A stretch of 36,641 nt of DNA from Candidatus Woesearchaeota archaeon. GTDB lineage: Archaea > Nanobdellota > Nanobdellia > Woesearchaeales > UBA10216. Under the pieces are notes generated by a model. The model saw only the letters and a program-made list of their open reading frames with translations. It was not told where the DNA came from and did no database searches. The stretch spans positions 1-36,641 of the forward strand of contig JACPBX010000010.1 of the NCBI GenBank assembly GCA_016180085.1. The letters run 5' to 3'. Below are positions 25,363-34,992 of the stretch, in pieces. Position numbers and translations under genes: made by a program. Every line of letters begins with the position of its first letter. Within the stretch, counting starts at the first letter, position 1.

Positions 25363-25615
25363 TGTTCTGAGCAAGAAAGTTTTTGAAAGGGCAAGAAAAA
25401 TGCCAGACATCGCCCCAGAAATGTTTATCGCCCTTGAAGAATATGACAAAACTAGAAAGCTGAGAAGATGGGGCAACAAGGTCAGGGTAAACTTTACAAT
25501 AGACCCTGTAACATACCGCAGCTTTAGGGACTATTGCCAGAAGCACGGTTATAAGATGAGCACGCTGATTGAGAAGGCGATCAAGGATAAACTGGGTAGC
25601 ACAGCGAATATTTAA
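25349..25615 (+). CDS. Putative RHH-like partner/antitoxin of Fic protein
   Basis: Overlaps fic; C-term 'VRVNFTIDPVTYRSFRDYCQKHGYKMSTLIEKAIKDKL' ribbon-helix-helix-like. Confidence 0.65.
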   Translation: MQSINVLSKKVFERARKMPDIAPEMFIALEEYDKTRKLRRWGNKVRVNFTIDPVTYRSFRDYCQKHGYKMSTLIEKAIKDKLGSTANI

Positions 25616-25645
25616 ATAATACCTGCCGCCTTCACAGCACTATTC

Positions 25646-25787
25646 GGCTGCCGTAGTGTAACGGTCCGCATGCGGCCCTGTGGACAATCTTTTTACTCGC
25701 CCACGGGCGAGCAAAAAGCTTGACCAAAAAACGTGCAACATCGTTGACGGTAAGGCTTAGGACGGGGTTCAATTCCCCGCGGCGGCC
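25646..25787 (+). tRNA. tRNA-His(GTG) with 69-nt intron (25684-25752) at 37/38
   Basis: G-1, GCTGCCG/CGGCGGC acceptor, C73; loop CTGTGG|A; CTGT/ACGG central helix, bulges GGA and TAA; T arm CGGGG-TTCAATT-CCCCG. Confidence 0.9.
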
Positions 25788-25886
25788 CTCAGGATGGAAG
25801 CGTGCCTTCCGCGGGACTCCGAACCCAAGTCGCTTTACGGCGACTGGGCGCAGTCGACGCAAGTCGACTTGCGAGCAGTGAGGTTG

Positions 25887-25901
25887 CCCCGCGACGGCCC
25901 T
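25887..25901 (+). repeat. Partial copy of the tRNA-His 3' end (CCCCGCGACGGCCCT)
   Basis: 14/15 match to CCCCGCGGCGGCCCT at 25775-25789; related CCCCGCTGCGGCCCT at 27125-27139. Confidence 0.6.
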
Positions 25902-25962
25902 AACCTTGATTCTGAACTTCCAACGAAAGATTTATATACGTGTTACTACATTTGCAAACATT

Positions 25963-26262
25963 ATGGGAGCTACAGTTGCTGTGAGGATAGAGGACGCGAA
26001 ACTGGCCGAGATAAGATCCATTTCAAAACAAGAGAATAGGAAAAATTCTGAGGTTCTTCGCGAAGCACTGGACATTGGGCTTAAGGAAAAAAAGTTGGCT
26101 TTGGCCCTTGAGAAGTACAGGAAGCGGGAAATAAGCGTAGGCAAAGCTGCCGAACTGGCTGATGTGTCGATAAGCAAGTTTATGGATGCCCTGCGGGAGC
26201 GCAATGTGCCTTTCAACTACGGCGTAAAAGAGTTAATGGAAGACTTCGAGGGCTTGCTGTGA
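25963..26262 (+). CDS. UPF0175 family antitoxin-like protein
   Basis: 'VGKAAELADVSISKFMDALRERNVPFNYGVKELMEDFEGLL'. Confidence 0.85.
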   Translation: MGATVAVRIEDAKLAEIRSISKQENRKNSEVLREALDIGLKEKKLALALEKYRKREISVGKAAELADVSISKFMDALRERNVPFNYGVKELMEDFEGLL

Positions 26263-26271
26263 GGAGTTTCT

Positions 26272-26802
26272 ATGATTTCCAATGCGAGCCCTCTTATCAC
26301 CTATGCCAAGCTGAATAAGCTTGATTTTCTCAGTAAGTGTGTCGGCGCAATAACGATAGGCGAGACTGTATTTAAGGAGATAACACAAAAGGAAAGCGCT
26401 TCTCAGGAAGCTGAATTGGTTAATGGCAAGATTAAAGAAGGGGCAATCATTGTTAAAAAGCTTGAGAAGGGACACTCTGATAAAGCAAAACAGATTCAAC
26501 TAACCTTTAAAGGATTAGGCCGGGGGGAATCTGAGACAATTGCACTCGCCCTGCAGGAAGAGCAAACCGAAACGTTAATTGACGACCTTTATGCAAGAGA
26601 TGTTGCCAAACTAAACGGGCTAAAGCCGGTTGGCTCTTTGCGCGTTCTCATGGTAGCTTTTGAGAAGGGAATTGCAACTGAGGCAGATGTAGGAAACTTG
26701 CTTAAACAGATGATTGAGAACAAGTTCTGGATTAGCGGAAGTGCCATACTTAAGTTCTTGGAGCTTTTTGAAAAGTTAAAGAGAAGTAAACGGAAGCGGT
26801 AG
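26272..26802 (+). CDS. DUF3368 / PIN-like toxin
   Basis: 'ISNASPLITYAKLNKLDFL...GLGRGESETIALALQEEQTETLIDDLYARDVAKLNGLKPVGSLRVL'. Confidence 0.85.
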   Translation: MISNASPLITYAKLNKLDFLSKCVGAITIGETVFKEITQKESASQEAELVNGKIKEGAIIVKKLEKGHSDKAKQIQLTFKGLGRGESETIALALQEEQTETLIDDLYARDVAKLNGLKPVGSLRVLMVAFEKGIATEADVGNLLKQMIENKFWISGSAILKFLELFEKLKRSKRKR

Positions 26803-27065
26803 AAATTCCATTCTTTGATTTCTTTTCCCTCCTCCAAACCGTACTCGAACAATGTTTCCATACTATTTTGTATATAGGAAATGTTTAAATAGTTGCTGGT
26901 TTTCTAAACTTTGATTCACATGAAACGAGTTGGTTATCTTCACGGAAAGTGGATGTAGTTCTAAGGTAGCTCTAGCTTTATCGTCTTTAACTGCGGCGAG
27001 TGATTGTCTTCATCGTGACCCTTTTGCGAAAAGGTTCAATCCAAAACTACGATAATTCTCAAACT

Positions 27066-27137
27066 GGCCGTAGTGGTGTAGAGGCAGCACGTGCGCCTGT
27101 GGCGCGCAAGGGCGGGATTCGACTCCCCGCTGCGGCC
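27066..27137 (+). tRNA. tRNA-His(GTG), intronless second copy with A53-C61 mismatch
   Basis: G-1, GCCGTAG/CTGCGGC, TGCGC-CTGTGGC-GCGCA, C73; T arm CGGGA-TTCGACT-CCCCG lacks the G53-C61 pair. Confidence 0.82.
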
Positions 27138-27293
27138 CTCAAGCGATTTTCTGAAGCGGAAATTCATCATCAGCAGGGTTGATAAGGGCACGAGCGTAAG
27201 CGAGTGGCCTTATTGCTGTGATTAAACTGTCGCGGTGAACTTTCTTTTGAGTAAAGTACGATTTTGCAGCGAGAGCTGCGGAGGATGGTCGAA

Positions 27294-28343
27294 ATGTCAA
27301 AACTTCAACAAACAGGAATCAAATTTGCCTTGCCTGTTGGCAGCCTTAATGCTGCAGAACGGGGCAACACAAGCCAGTTGCTTCTTGATGCAGGATATGA
27401 AATAGAAGGCTACAAACCGGGCAAAGAGTCAATGAAGCCAAATTTTGTGAATGACCCAGAAATAGAAGCATTCACTGACAGACCCCAGAACATGCCTGTT
27501 TTGCTGGCTAGTGGCAGCTATGATCTTGCTATACTTGGCAGTGATTGGGTAAGGGAATGGGAACTTACCGGAGTCAAGATAGCCAAAATAGCAGACCTCA
27601 CTTACGGGGGCGTTAATATTGTACTTGCAGTCAAAATCGAAAGTCCCATAAGCGGCATTGAGCAGCTTGTGGAAAGCAGCAGGTCAAAGCCTGTACAGCT
27701 GGCGACGGAATACCTGCTTTTGACAGCAGACGCGGTAGCTAAAACCAGCGCCTGGCAAGCAGCGTATGGTGCTACTGCACAGCCTATTTTGGTTACCAGA
27801 ACATTGCAAGGGCGCGTAGCTGCCGAAATGATGGCTGCTGGCATTGCGATAAAGGAATCATTCGGCAAAACCGAGGTTGGAGCTATCAACGGCAGCGGCA
27901 TTGACGGGATTGTAGAAAGCACACAAACAGGGAGGAGCTTAAAAGAAGCCGGACTCAAGGCTATTGGAGCAATTTTCAGTTCAACAGCCTGCCTTTACGC
28001 CGCGCCATCTGCCATTGCCGAACCGGCCAAGCTGGAAAAAATTGAACAGGTGGCAAAACTGTTGATGGGTGTTGTTAGGGGCAGAAGCTGCGAATATGTG
28101 ACCTTTAATGTGCCGGAACAACAGCTGCAGCAGGTTGTGAGCTACCTTGTCCAGAATGGCTATGCCGCAAAAATGCCCACTGTAAGCGTGTTCGGCGGCA
28201 ATGCTGTTGTAGCTACAGTGCTTCCAAAGAGGGAATATCCTGAAGCAGTCAGTAAATTGCTTAATATTGGAGCAGATGACATTGTGAACATCCGCACAGG
28301 GCAAATAGTGACGAGGCAGCAATATGCTGAGGTGAAAAGATGA
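27294..28343 (+). CDS. hisG: ATP phosphoribosyltransferase (long form)
   Basis: '[15 protein letters not shown]...LATEYLLLT...[38 protein letters not shown]...C-terminal [35 protein letters not shown]'; GGAGG upstream. Confidence 0.88.
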   Translation: MSKLQQTGIKFALPVGSLNAAERGNTSQLLLDAGYEIEGYKPGKESMKPNFVNDPEIEAFTDRPQNMPVLLASGSYDLAILGSDWVREWELTGVKIAKIADLTYGGVNIVLAVKIESPISGIEQLVESSRSKPVQLATEYLLLTADAVAKTSAWQAAYGATAQPILVTRTLQGRVAAEMMAAGIAIKESFGKTEVGAINGSGIDGIVESTQTGRSLKEAGLKAIGAIFSSTACLYAAPSAIAEPAKLEKIEQVAKLLMGVVRGRSCEYVTFNVPEQQLQQVVSYLVQNGYAAKMPTVSVFGGNAVVATVLPKREYPEAVSKLLNIGADDIVNIRTGQIVTRQQYAEVKR

Positions 28344-28672
28344 GCCTCGACCAAAAGGTTGAGCCTGACTTTGCAAAGCGTGGAGGCCTTGTGGTGGCAA
28401 TAGCACAGGAAGTGGCTACAAAGCAAGTGCTGATGCAGGCCTACATGAACAGGGAAGCGTGGGCTGAAACGCTTAAGACGGGCTATGCGACTTACTGGAG
28501 CACGTCCCGCAATGAACTCTGGCGAAAAGGAGCAACGTCAGGAGACTGGCAACCTGTAAAAGAAATTTATGTCGACTGTGACAGCGACGCAGTTTTACTA
28601 GTGGTTGAACAGCAAGGAAAGGGAGCATGCCACACTGGCAACTACAGTTGCTTTTACACAAAAGTTTTTTAA
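28340..28672 (+). CDS. hisI: Phosphoribosyl-AMP cyclohydrolase
   Basis: '[77 protein letters not shown]'; ATGA overlap with hisG. Confidence 0.93.
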   Translation: MSLDQKVEPDFAKRGGLVVAIAQEVATKQVLMQAYMNREAWAETLKTGYATYWSTSRNELWRKGATSGDWQPVKEIYVDCDSDAVLLVVEQQGKGACHTGNYSCFYTKVF

Positions 28673-28696
28673 AACAGCAGTCGGAAGGTAAGAACT

Positions 28697-30004
28697 ATGA
28701 AACTTGAACGCGCTCGCGGAACAAGGGACTTCGCAGCAGAGGATGCTTTGCTGAGGCAGCAGGTAGTTGGCACTCTGTGCAGCGTGTTCGAGCTTTACGG
28801 CTACAACCCCCTTGAAACGCCGGTAATCGAGAAGTTTGAAACCCTGGCGTCCAAGTATGCCGGAGGCGAAGAGATACTGAAGGAAACGTTCAAGCTGAAA
28901 GACCAGGGCGGAAGGGAGATTGGGCTGAGGTATGATCTGACTGTGCCGATGTGCAGGTTCATTGCAACGAATCCAAACTTGAAGATGCCGTTCAAGAGGT
29001 ACCAGATTGGCAGCGTGTTCAGGGACGGGCCTCTCAAGATTGGAAGGTACAGGGAATTCATGCAGTGCGACATTGACGTCGTGGGCGTAAGGCCCATGGC
29101 TGCGGATGCCGAGATTGTAGAGATGGCACAGGAGGCATTTGAGCGGCTGCAGCTTAGCGTAGTTATCAAAGTCAATAACCGCAAGCTGCTGAATGGAATC
29201 ATAGATGCTGCCGGAATCAAAGCCGACAAGGCAGAAACTGTGATTCTGACCCTTGACAAGCTGGAAAAGCTTGGGAAGCAGGCAGTTGAGAAAGAGCTTG
29301 CCGAAAAAGGGGCATCAGCAGCTGCAATTAGGAAGCTGGTGCTGATGATAACGGTTCAGGGCAGCAACAGCGAGAAAATGCAGAAGCTGGAAAAAGAGGT
29401 CAACAGCAATGAGGGAAAAGAAGGCGTGGAAGAATTGCGGCAGATGCTGGAATGCCTTGATAACCAAACAAATGTTGAGTTTGACCCGTCGCTTGCGAGA
29501 GGACTGGCTTATTACACGGGAACAGTCTTTGAGGCTTTCCTGAACGAGCCGAAGAAGCCGCAGCTGAAGGAAATAAAATCCGCTGTTGCCGCAGGCGGCA
29601 GGTATGATAAGATGATTGGCAACTTTGTTGGAGGAGGCAGGGAATACCCTGCCGTCGGAATATCATTTGGCCTGGACATTATTGAGGACGCGCTTCTTCT
29701 CAGCGGCAGGGAAAAGAAAAGGACAACCACGTCTGTTTACGTTGTTCCTATCAAAGCCGTTGCCGAAGCCCAAAAAATCGCAGCAAAGCTAAGGCAGGAA
29801 GGAATAAGCACTGACATTGACATGAGCAACCGCGATGTGAAGAGAAACCTTGAATACGCTGCAGCTGCCGGGATGCCTTACGTTGTATTTGTTGGTGAAA
29901 AGGAAGTTAAGGAAGGCAAGCTAAAGGTGAGGAATATGAAAAGCGGCGAGGAAAAGGTGGTTTCCTTATCCGAAGCTGCAGAAGAACTAAAAAATTTTAA
30001 ATAA
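28697..30004 (+). CDS. hisS: Histidine-tRNA ligase
   Basis: 'ARGTRDF', 'LRYDLTVPMCRFIA', 'GSVFRDGPLKIGRYREFMQCDIDVVG', 'ARGLAYYTGTVFE', 'AAGGRYD'. Confidence 0.95.
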   Translation: MKLERARGTRDFAAEDALLRQQVVGTLCSVFELYGYNPLETPVIEKFETLASKYAGGEEILKETFKLKDQGGREIGLRYDLTVPMCRFIATNPNLKMPFKRYQIGSVFRDGPLKIGRYREFMQCDIDVVGVRPMAADAEIVEMAQEAFERLQLSVVIKVNNRKLLNGIIDAAGIKADKAETVILTLDKLEKLGKQAVEKELAEKGASAAAIRKLVLMITVQGSNSEKMQKLEKEVNSNEGKEGVEELRQMLECLDNQTNVEFDPSLARGLAYYTGTVFEAFLNEPKKPQLKEIKSAVAAGGRYDKMIGNFVGGGREYPAVGISFGLDIIEDALLLSGREKKRTTTSVYVVPIKAVAEAQKIAAKLRQEGISTDIDMSNRDVKRNLEYAAAAGMPYVVFVGEKEVKEGKLKVRNMKSGEEKVVSLSEAAEELKNFK

Positions 30005-30024
30005 GCCCAATTCTCCAATCCCAT

Positions 30025-30651
30025 ATGGACGCTAACCTCTCACGGTATTTTGAAGCGGTAGCTGAACGCCGGCAAATCGGGGCAGTAATTGAACGGCTGA
30101 TGCTGGAAAAGGGCTACGACCGAAGCCAGGTCGCCAGTGGACTGCGTGAGCAGTTTGGCTTGTCCTTTGGTTGGGCATTGGATTATCTTGTGAACGTCTT
30201 TAGCGGGTGCCTGTATGGGACATCAAGCGAGCTGTCAATAAAGCGATACCCTGGCAAAGGAAGGCAGAGGCTTGCAACTCTGCTTTCCCGGCTGGGCGTT
30301 GCGCAGGGCCATCCGGTGGTGATTTTTATAACAACCCTGGACAAAGGCTTCAAATACTATTCGGATGGAGGCGCGGATGGAAATGGCGCATTGCGGCATC
30401 CGGAGGGTGATTTGGAAAGTCGTGTTGGCGCTGTTGCGCCTGCAGTTGCGGAGCTGAAACCGTACTTCTTCATGGACGGCCATTCAGCCATTGGCGTGAA
30501 TTTCGACGTCGGAAACATGGTATCGCACGGGCAATTTTGCACAGGAGTGGTAGTGAAATCGTCACGACCCAATCCTTATATTTACCCCACAACCTACACG
30601 ATAACAGTAAGGTTCAAGGACCAAACACGAGACCTCCTTGTGAGGCCGTAA
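30025..30651 (+). CDS. Hypothetical protein
   Basis: Long intact ORF downstream of hisS. Confidence 0.6.
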   Translation: MDANLSRYFEAVAERRQIGAVIERLMLEKGYDRSQVASGLREQFGLSFGWALDYLVNVFSGCLYGTSSELSIKRYPGKGRQRLATLLSRLGVAQGHPVVIFITTLDKGFKYYSDGGADGNGALRHPEGDLESRVGAVAPAVAELKPYFFMDGHSAIGVNFDVGNMVSHGQFCTGVVVKSSRPNPYIYPTTYTITVRFKDQTRDLLVRP

Positions 30652-30655
30652 AAGT

Positions 30656-31558
30656 TCAGTCGCCCGCGACTGTCAAAACCTCACAGCCATCTCTCTTTAC
30701 AAGCACGGTCTTCTCAGCCTGGCTGACAATGCCCTTTGCCTCCTCAATAAGCGGCGGGAAGCTGTGGATGATTCCCTGCTGCCCAAGAATCCTCACTGCC
30801 AATGCAACTTTAATTGCCGGGAACTCTTTCAGGAGCCACCGCCTGGCAAAAGGGAGCTTCCCATAGCTGCGAATTTTTTCAAGAACTTTCCTGACAGCTG
30901 GCTCGCGGGTTTGCTTGTCCGATACCTGCATGAAAACCTGGGCGTTGGAGGATTCGTAAATAACACCCTTGCCTGTCGTGGCGAACGGCTCTATCGCAAT
31001 TACCTCGTTCTCCTGCAGCACTGTCTTGTCGCCGTTGTCAAAATTTGGAACGGTTGGCCCTGTGTGAATCTCAAACTTCCCAAGCCCGTGGCCGCTTAAG
31101 TTGCGAATTGGCGAAAAGCCATAAAGCGCTATTGTTTCCTGAATAGCCCTGCCAACTTCGCCGAGTGCCACTCCTGCTCTGGCAACCTTTATTGCGGCGG
31201 CGAGGGCTTTCTCTGATGCGGCAACCAGGTCTGAGTAATTGCCGCCCAAATCAACAGTTGCGGCATTATCGCCCATTGCGCCTTCAAAGCAAGCGCCAAC
31301 GTCAAGCTTGCACACCTGCGAGTCCAGGATTGTTTTATCATCGGCATCAGGGCAGTAATGCGCAGCGATGTGGTCAACGGAAATCTGCGCAGGAAAGGAT
31401 GGCTTTGCGCCAAGCTCAATTATTTTGGCATCAACCGCATCGCAAACTTCCAGCAATGGAATGCCCTTTTTAATCAGTTTTATGCCATAATCCAATGCAA
31501 TGGCCGATATTTTGCCGGCTTTTCTCCAATTTTCCAGGTCGGATTCTTCAACTATCAT
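30656..31558 (-). CDS. map: Methionine aminopeptidase (type II)
   Basis: 'KPSFPAQISVDHIAAHYCP', 'VCKLDVGACFEGAMGDNAATVDLG', 'NLSGHGLGKFEIHTGPTVPN', 'ENEVIAIEPFATTGKG'. Confidence 0.93.
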   Translation of the reverse strand: MIVEESDLENWRKAGKISAIALDYGIKLIKKGIPLLEVCDAVDAKIIELGAKPSFPAQISVDHIAAHYCPDADDKTILDSQVCKLDVGACFEGAMGDNAATVDLGGNYSDLVAASEKALAAAIKVARAGVALGEVGRAIQETIALYGFSPIRNLSGHGLGKFEIHTGPTVPNFDNGDKTVLQENEVIAIEPFATTGKGVIYESSNAQVFMQVSDKQTREPAVRKVLEKIRSYGKLPFARRWLLKEFPAIKVALAVRILGQQGIIHSFPPLIEEAKGIVSQAEKTVLVKRDGCEVLTVAGD

Positions 31559-31581
31559 TTCAAGAGCGTGTCGTTGCTGGA

Positions 31582-32415
31582 TTATTTATAAAACTGTTGG
31601 TAAACGAAGATGGCAATGGATGCAAGCGCGATTAAAAAGCCCAAACTGAATAAGCGCTTTGCAAGCCTCTCATCATCTTTAACTGCAAGAATCCCAAATG
31701 CAACTGCCGCATACCAGAAAAACATCCTTAAAGAAGGGCTTTTTATCCCTGAAAAAAGGATTATCGCCAAGACAAGAGCAAGCGCCAACGCGGCTGTCAG
31801 GCGCTTGCCGAAAAAGGTAGCGATTGTCATCACCCTGGCTTTCTTGTCGGAAGAATAATCCATTATAGCACCCAAGGCATGAATGGCGCTAACGCAAAAA
31901 GAGGCAAAATAAACAGTTGCCGGAACCGCTATTACAGGAGCGCCATAGCTGTAACCCAGCAGGATTACCGAAAAAACAAGGGCGCCATTGCTCAAAGAGT
32001 CCAGAACCGGCTTTTCCTTAAGGCGAACGGGCGGCTCTGAATATGCCCAGCCCAGCGAAACCGCAATGGCAGTCGCCACCATGTTCCCCGGATTGCGGGT
32101 AAAGCCTGAAAAAATGGCAAGCACAATGGTGGATGCGAGTGCGGCAGAGGAGACAAACCGGTGATGCCTCTCTTCCAGGGCAATCCCGTGAATGGCAGAC
32201 TGTTTCCTTTTGTTAATGGCATCTGCCCGGCAGTCATAAACATCATTGATTCCAAATACGATTAGCGGAAGCAGGATGGCAGTGAGAAGAAGCTGTAGAA
32301 TGGCCGTTGCTGTGATGGCCGCGCCTGATATCGCAAGCCCCAGCCCAAAAAGCAGCGCAACCAAAGGCCAGCTCAACGGCCTGCTAACTTTGAACAGGAA
32401 CCAGAGCCGCGACAT
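31582..32415 (-). CDS. UbiA family prenyltransferase
   Basis: 'FGINDVYDCRADAINKRKQSAIHG', 'MDYSSDKKARVMTIATFFGKR', multi-TM. Confidence 0.85.
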   Translation of the reverse strand: MSRLWFLFKVSRPLSWPLVALLFGLGLAISGAAITATAILQLLLTAILLPLIVFGINDVYDCRADAINKRKQSAIHGIALEERHHRFVSSAALASTIVLAIFSGFTRNPGNMVATAIAVSLGWAYSEPPVRLKEKPVLDSLSNGALVFSVILLGYSYGAPVIAVPATVYFASFCVSAIHALGAIMDYSSDKKARVMTIATFFGKRLTAALALALVLAIILFSGIKSPSLRMFFWYAAVAFGILAVKDDERLAKRLFSLGFLIALASIAIFVYQQFYK

Positions 32416-32532
32416 AATGCCTTTTTTGCCATTGCCCGCTTAAAAGCTTAACCAACAGAAACAGCTAAATGCTACTACTTTTAAGTAACTAAAATAGAAA
32501 GATTTAAATAGTGCTGAACCGGTGCAGGCCAT

Positions 32533-32982
32533 ATGGTATTCCCAACAGACTGGTTTTACATGGCAGCTGCAGAGTATGACAGGATAACACAATCGCTAAT
32601 ACCTGCGCTTAAGGATCTGCCGCAGGCAAGGGCTTACCTGGAAGGTTTTGTGGCAGCTTATGCGGCGATATCTGCAATTGATGCTGGCTTGCATTTCGGG
32701 CTTAATGCCATCAAGAGGGAAAACTGGCTAAAGCCGCTCAGGAGTGCGGGTTATGCAACGATGTGCGCATTGCCCCTGATTGTTTCTGCCATTGACCCTG
32801 AAGGTGCAAAACAGGTTCACGAGCTCGGCAATTACCTTGAGGGCATTGTTGGTCTGATGATGGGCACAGGAGCAGCAGCGTTCCAAGGCAACAGTGGTTA
32901 TTCATATGCCGCCTTGGCAACAAAGGCCATAAATAGGTTTAAAGGCAACGGAAAAGAGAAATTGGAAACAAGGCTACAGTAA
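32533..32982 (+). CDS. Hypothetical membrane-associated protein
   Basis: TATA-like 'atttaaatag' ~25 nt upstream of ATG; intact ORF. Confidence 0.6.
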   Translation: MVFPTDWFYMAAAEYDRITQSLIPALKDLPQARAYLEGFVAAYAAISAIDAGLHFGLNAIKRENWLKPLRSAGYATMCALPLIVSAIDPEGAKQVHELGNYLEGIVGLMMGTGAAAFQGNSGYSYAALATKAINRFKGNGKEKLETRLQ

Positions 32983-32997
32983 GAAAAGAGAGATCAC

Positions 32998-33186
32998 TCA
33001 CTTTTTCGCCTGCATCACAGTATAGCCGCACTTTCCGCAGCTTTGTCTGTCCTTGTGCCTGGCGAGGAAGACGCCTGGCCCGCACTTTGGGCAGCTGGTG
33101 GTTTTTCTGGCAATGGCGCCGCTTTTGGAATCGTAAATCTTCCACACCTGCATCGGCTTCCTGGGCTTCTTCTGCTTTTTTGCCAT
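32998..33186 (-). CDS. rps27ae: 30S ribosomal protein S27ae
   Basis: '[25 protein letters not shown]' zinc-binding pattern. Confidence 0.93.
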   Translation of the reverse strand: MAKKQKKPRKPMQVWKIYDSKSGAIARKTTSCPKCGPGVFLARHKDRQSCGKCGYTVMQAKK

Positions 33187-33214
33187 TTAATCCACTTTTA
33201 CAATTTTTAATTTC

Positions 33215-33547
33215 TTATTTCTTTTCTGCTGCCGCTGTTGCAGCTGCTGTGGGCGCCTTCTTTACCCTCGGCTGGTTCCTTGCAAGGATGACCTTTGAGC
33301 TGAACATGCCGGCGTCCTGCTTTGTCTTGTAAACGTATGCTTCCAGGCTTGACTTCCTGCTTCCGAAGACAGGAACACACCTGCTTATGACAACAACCGC
33401 CTCATCAGCTTTCAGGTGCTGGGCAAGGTGCTTTCTGAGCTCGGCAAAGCTTGGAGGGGCAGTGTCATATGCGACAACGCCCTTCAGCACTGTCCTTGAC
33501 AGCAATGGCTCCTCGACCTTTTCCGCAACTGCAACATTAAACGCCAT
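33215..33547 (-). CDS. rps24e: 30S ribosomal protein S24e
   Basis: 'AELRKHLAQHLKADEAVVVISRCVPVFGSRKSSLEAYVYKT'. Confidence 0.9.
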   Translation of the reverse strand: MAFNVAVAEKVEEPLLSRTVLKGVVAYDTAPPSFAELRKHLAQHLKADEAVVVISRCVPVFGSRKSSLEAYVYKTKQDAGMFSSKVILARNQPRVKKAPTAAATAAAEKK

Positions 33548-33572
33548 TAGAATCATCCCAAATCTTTCTGCC

Positions 33573-33761
33573 CTACCTTATCTTCAGGGCGTAATCGCCT
33601 TCCCTCGTAAGCTCCACCTTTTTGCCAATAAAAGATTTTTCAGGGTCGATAATGTTAATCCTGCCCTGCCACGTTGTGGCAAAGTCTGAGTTCTTGCAAA
33701 TCTGGCAGCTTCCCTTGCCTTCATCAACAAAAACCTTGCATTGCCTGCAGACACGCTTCAT
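33573..33761 (-). CDS. spt4: RNA polymerase subunit E'' (Spt4)
   Basis: 'CRQCKVFVDEGKGSCQICKNSDFATTWQGRINIIDPEKSFIGKKVELTREGDYALKIR'. Confidence 0.95.
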   Translation of the reverse strand: MKRVCRQCKVFVDEGKGSCQICKNSDFATTWQGRINIIDPEKSFIGKKVELTREGDYALKIR

Positions 33762-33773
33762 CTTTGAATGCCT

Positions 33774-34424
33774 CTACTTTTTCTCCTTTCTTTTTCCCGC
33801 TGCTTTCTCCTTTCCTTCCTTCTTTGCAGCGGGCTTCTCCTTTTCCCCTTTTCCCTCTCCCTTCTCTTCCTTTGCGCCTTCCTTTTCCTTTGCGGCGTCG
33901 TCCTCAAGCCATTCAAGCTTGCCGAGCCCGGGCTGGCGCATTGTCAGCCCAATCTTCGGGTTTGCTATGTCCTTGAAGCTCACGGCAATTATCCTTGCCT
34001 TGCACTTGTCAGCAATCTTCAGTGAGCGCTTGCTCTCCTTGCCCATAAGCGCCTTGTCAGCGCTGAAGCTTACAAAGTCGTCCATGGTCTGGCTGATGTG
34101 AATCATGCCGTCAACCACGCCGATGTTGATGAATGCCCCGAAGTCTGCTATATCCTTTATGCGGCCATAAACCACTTCCTGCAGCTCAGGCCTGAACGCG
34201 ACCAGCTCAAAATCGCAGTCGTAATAAGCAGAGCCATCTCCTGGAATGATAACGCCCTCCCTCGCTTCCTTGAGCGAGGAAACGCCAACAACAATCCCCA
34301 AATCCTTGGAGATGAAACCCTCATACGCCTTCTTGACCATTGTGAGAATTGCCTCATCTTTCGGCATGCCGAAAAGGTTAGGCGGAACCCTTACATGATC
34401 CCTCACATGGACGCGGTAAAACAT
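33774..34424 (-). CDS. rpoE1: RNA polymerase subunit E' (Rpo7)
   Basis: 'MFYRVHVRDHVRVPPNLFG', S1 domain 'EVVYGRIKDIADFGAFINIGVVDGMIHISQTMDDFV'; Lys/Glu-rich C-terminal extension. Confidence 0.93.
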   Translation of the reverse strand: MFYRVHVRDHVRVPPNLFGMPKDEAILTMVKKAYEGFISKDLGIVVGVSSLKEAREGVIIPGDGSAYYDCDFELVAFRPELQEVVYGRIKDIADFGAFINIGVVDGMIHISQTMDDFVSFSADKALMGKESKRSLKIADKCKARIIAVSFKDIANPKIGLTMRQPGLGKLEWLEDDAAKEKEGAKEEKGEGKGEKEKPAAKKEGKEKAAGKRKEKK

Positions 34425-34442
34425 GTTTCAAATGCCTCACAA

Positions 34443-34862
34443 TTACTGGTAAAACTTCAGATAACGCTTTTGGCGCAGCACGATAACAGCTGCCCCTTTT
34501 GAAGCCAGCTTATCCCGGAGCTCCCTGTCCTGGGTAGCAACAACAGCATTGCCGCCACTGGCAGAAGCGAGCTCAAGGATGGCTTTATCGGCGCTTTTAA
34601 AAACTTTTCGCTGTTGCCCGAGAACACCGATGCCCTTCGCCTTTATAAGCTGGATGCCCAGTTTCGCTGCGCTTCTGTCCCTAGCAGCTGCTTTTTTGTC
34701 AGCCATAATACCACTCAGTTCTTCTATCGTTTCATTCAGAACAACAGGCTCATAGCTGAAGTCGCACAGCCGCTGCAGTTCAGCAAAAATGTCAACCCCG
34801 AACTGCCCGGGTATGAGGAGGAAGTTGGTGTCCAATATTATTTTCTTAACTCCTTTCAGCAT
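34443..34862 (-). CDS. PIN-domain protein (Fcf1-like family)
   Basis: 'MLKGVKKIILDTNFLLIPGQFGVDIFAEL...[29 protein letters not shown]'; TATA-like AAATAT upstream. Confidence 0.85.
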   Translation of the reverse strand: MLKGVKKIILDTNFLLIPGQFGVDIFAELQRLCDFSYEPVVLNETIEELSGIMADKKAAARDRSAAKLGIQLIKAKGIGVLGQQRKVFKSADKAILELASASGGNAVVATQDRELRDKLASKGAAVIVLRQKRYLKFYQ

Positions 34863-34992
34863 AAGCGCCAAAGTTGAGGCTGCATATTTAAGCGTTGCTG
34901 AGGGTTGTGGAAAAATACCGAAACATTTAAAATCAGCAGCTGATTGGCAACAAACCCAAGTGTGTCTTTGCACTACTTTGGGGTTTTACTGA

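Noticed and set aside
25632-25862. 76-aa minus-strand ORF in the ORF track
   Set aside because: Runs antisense through the tRNA-His gene and its intron; composition not protein-like.
25790-25886. Additional tRNA in the structured GC-rich stretch after tRNA-His
   Set aside because: Contains palindromes (e.g. CGCAAGTCGACTTGCG) but no consistent D, anticodon and T arms on either strand.
26860-27060. Possible RNA gene or tRNA near GGTTCAATCC at ~27033-27042
   Set aside because: The flanking bases do not form a T stem and no acceptor pairing was found; a 12-codon ORF (MKRVGYLHGKWM) there is too short to interpret.
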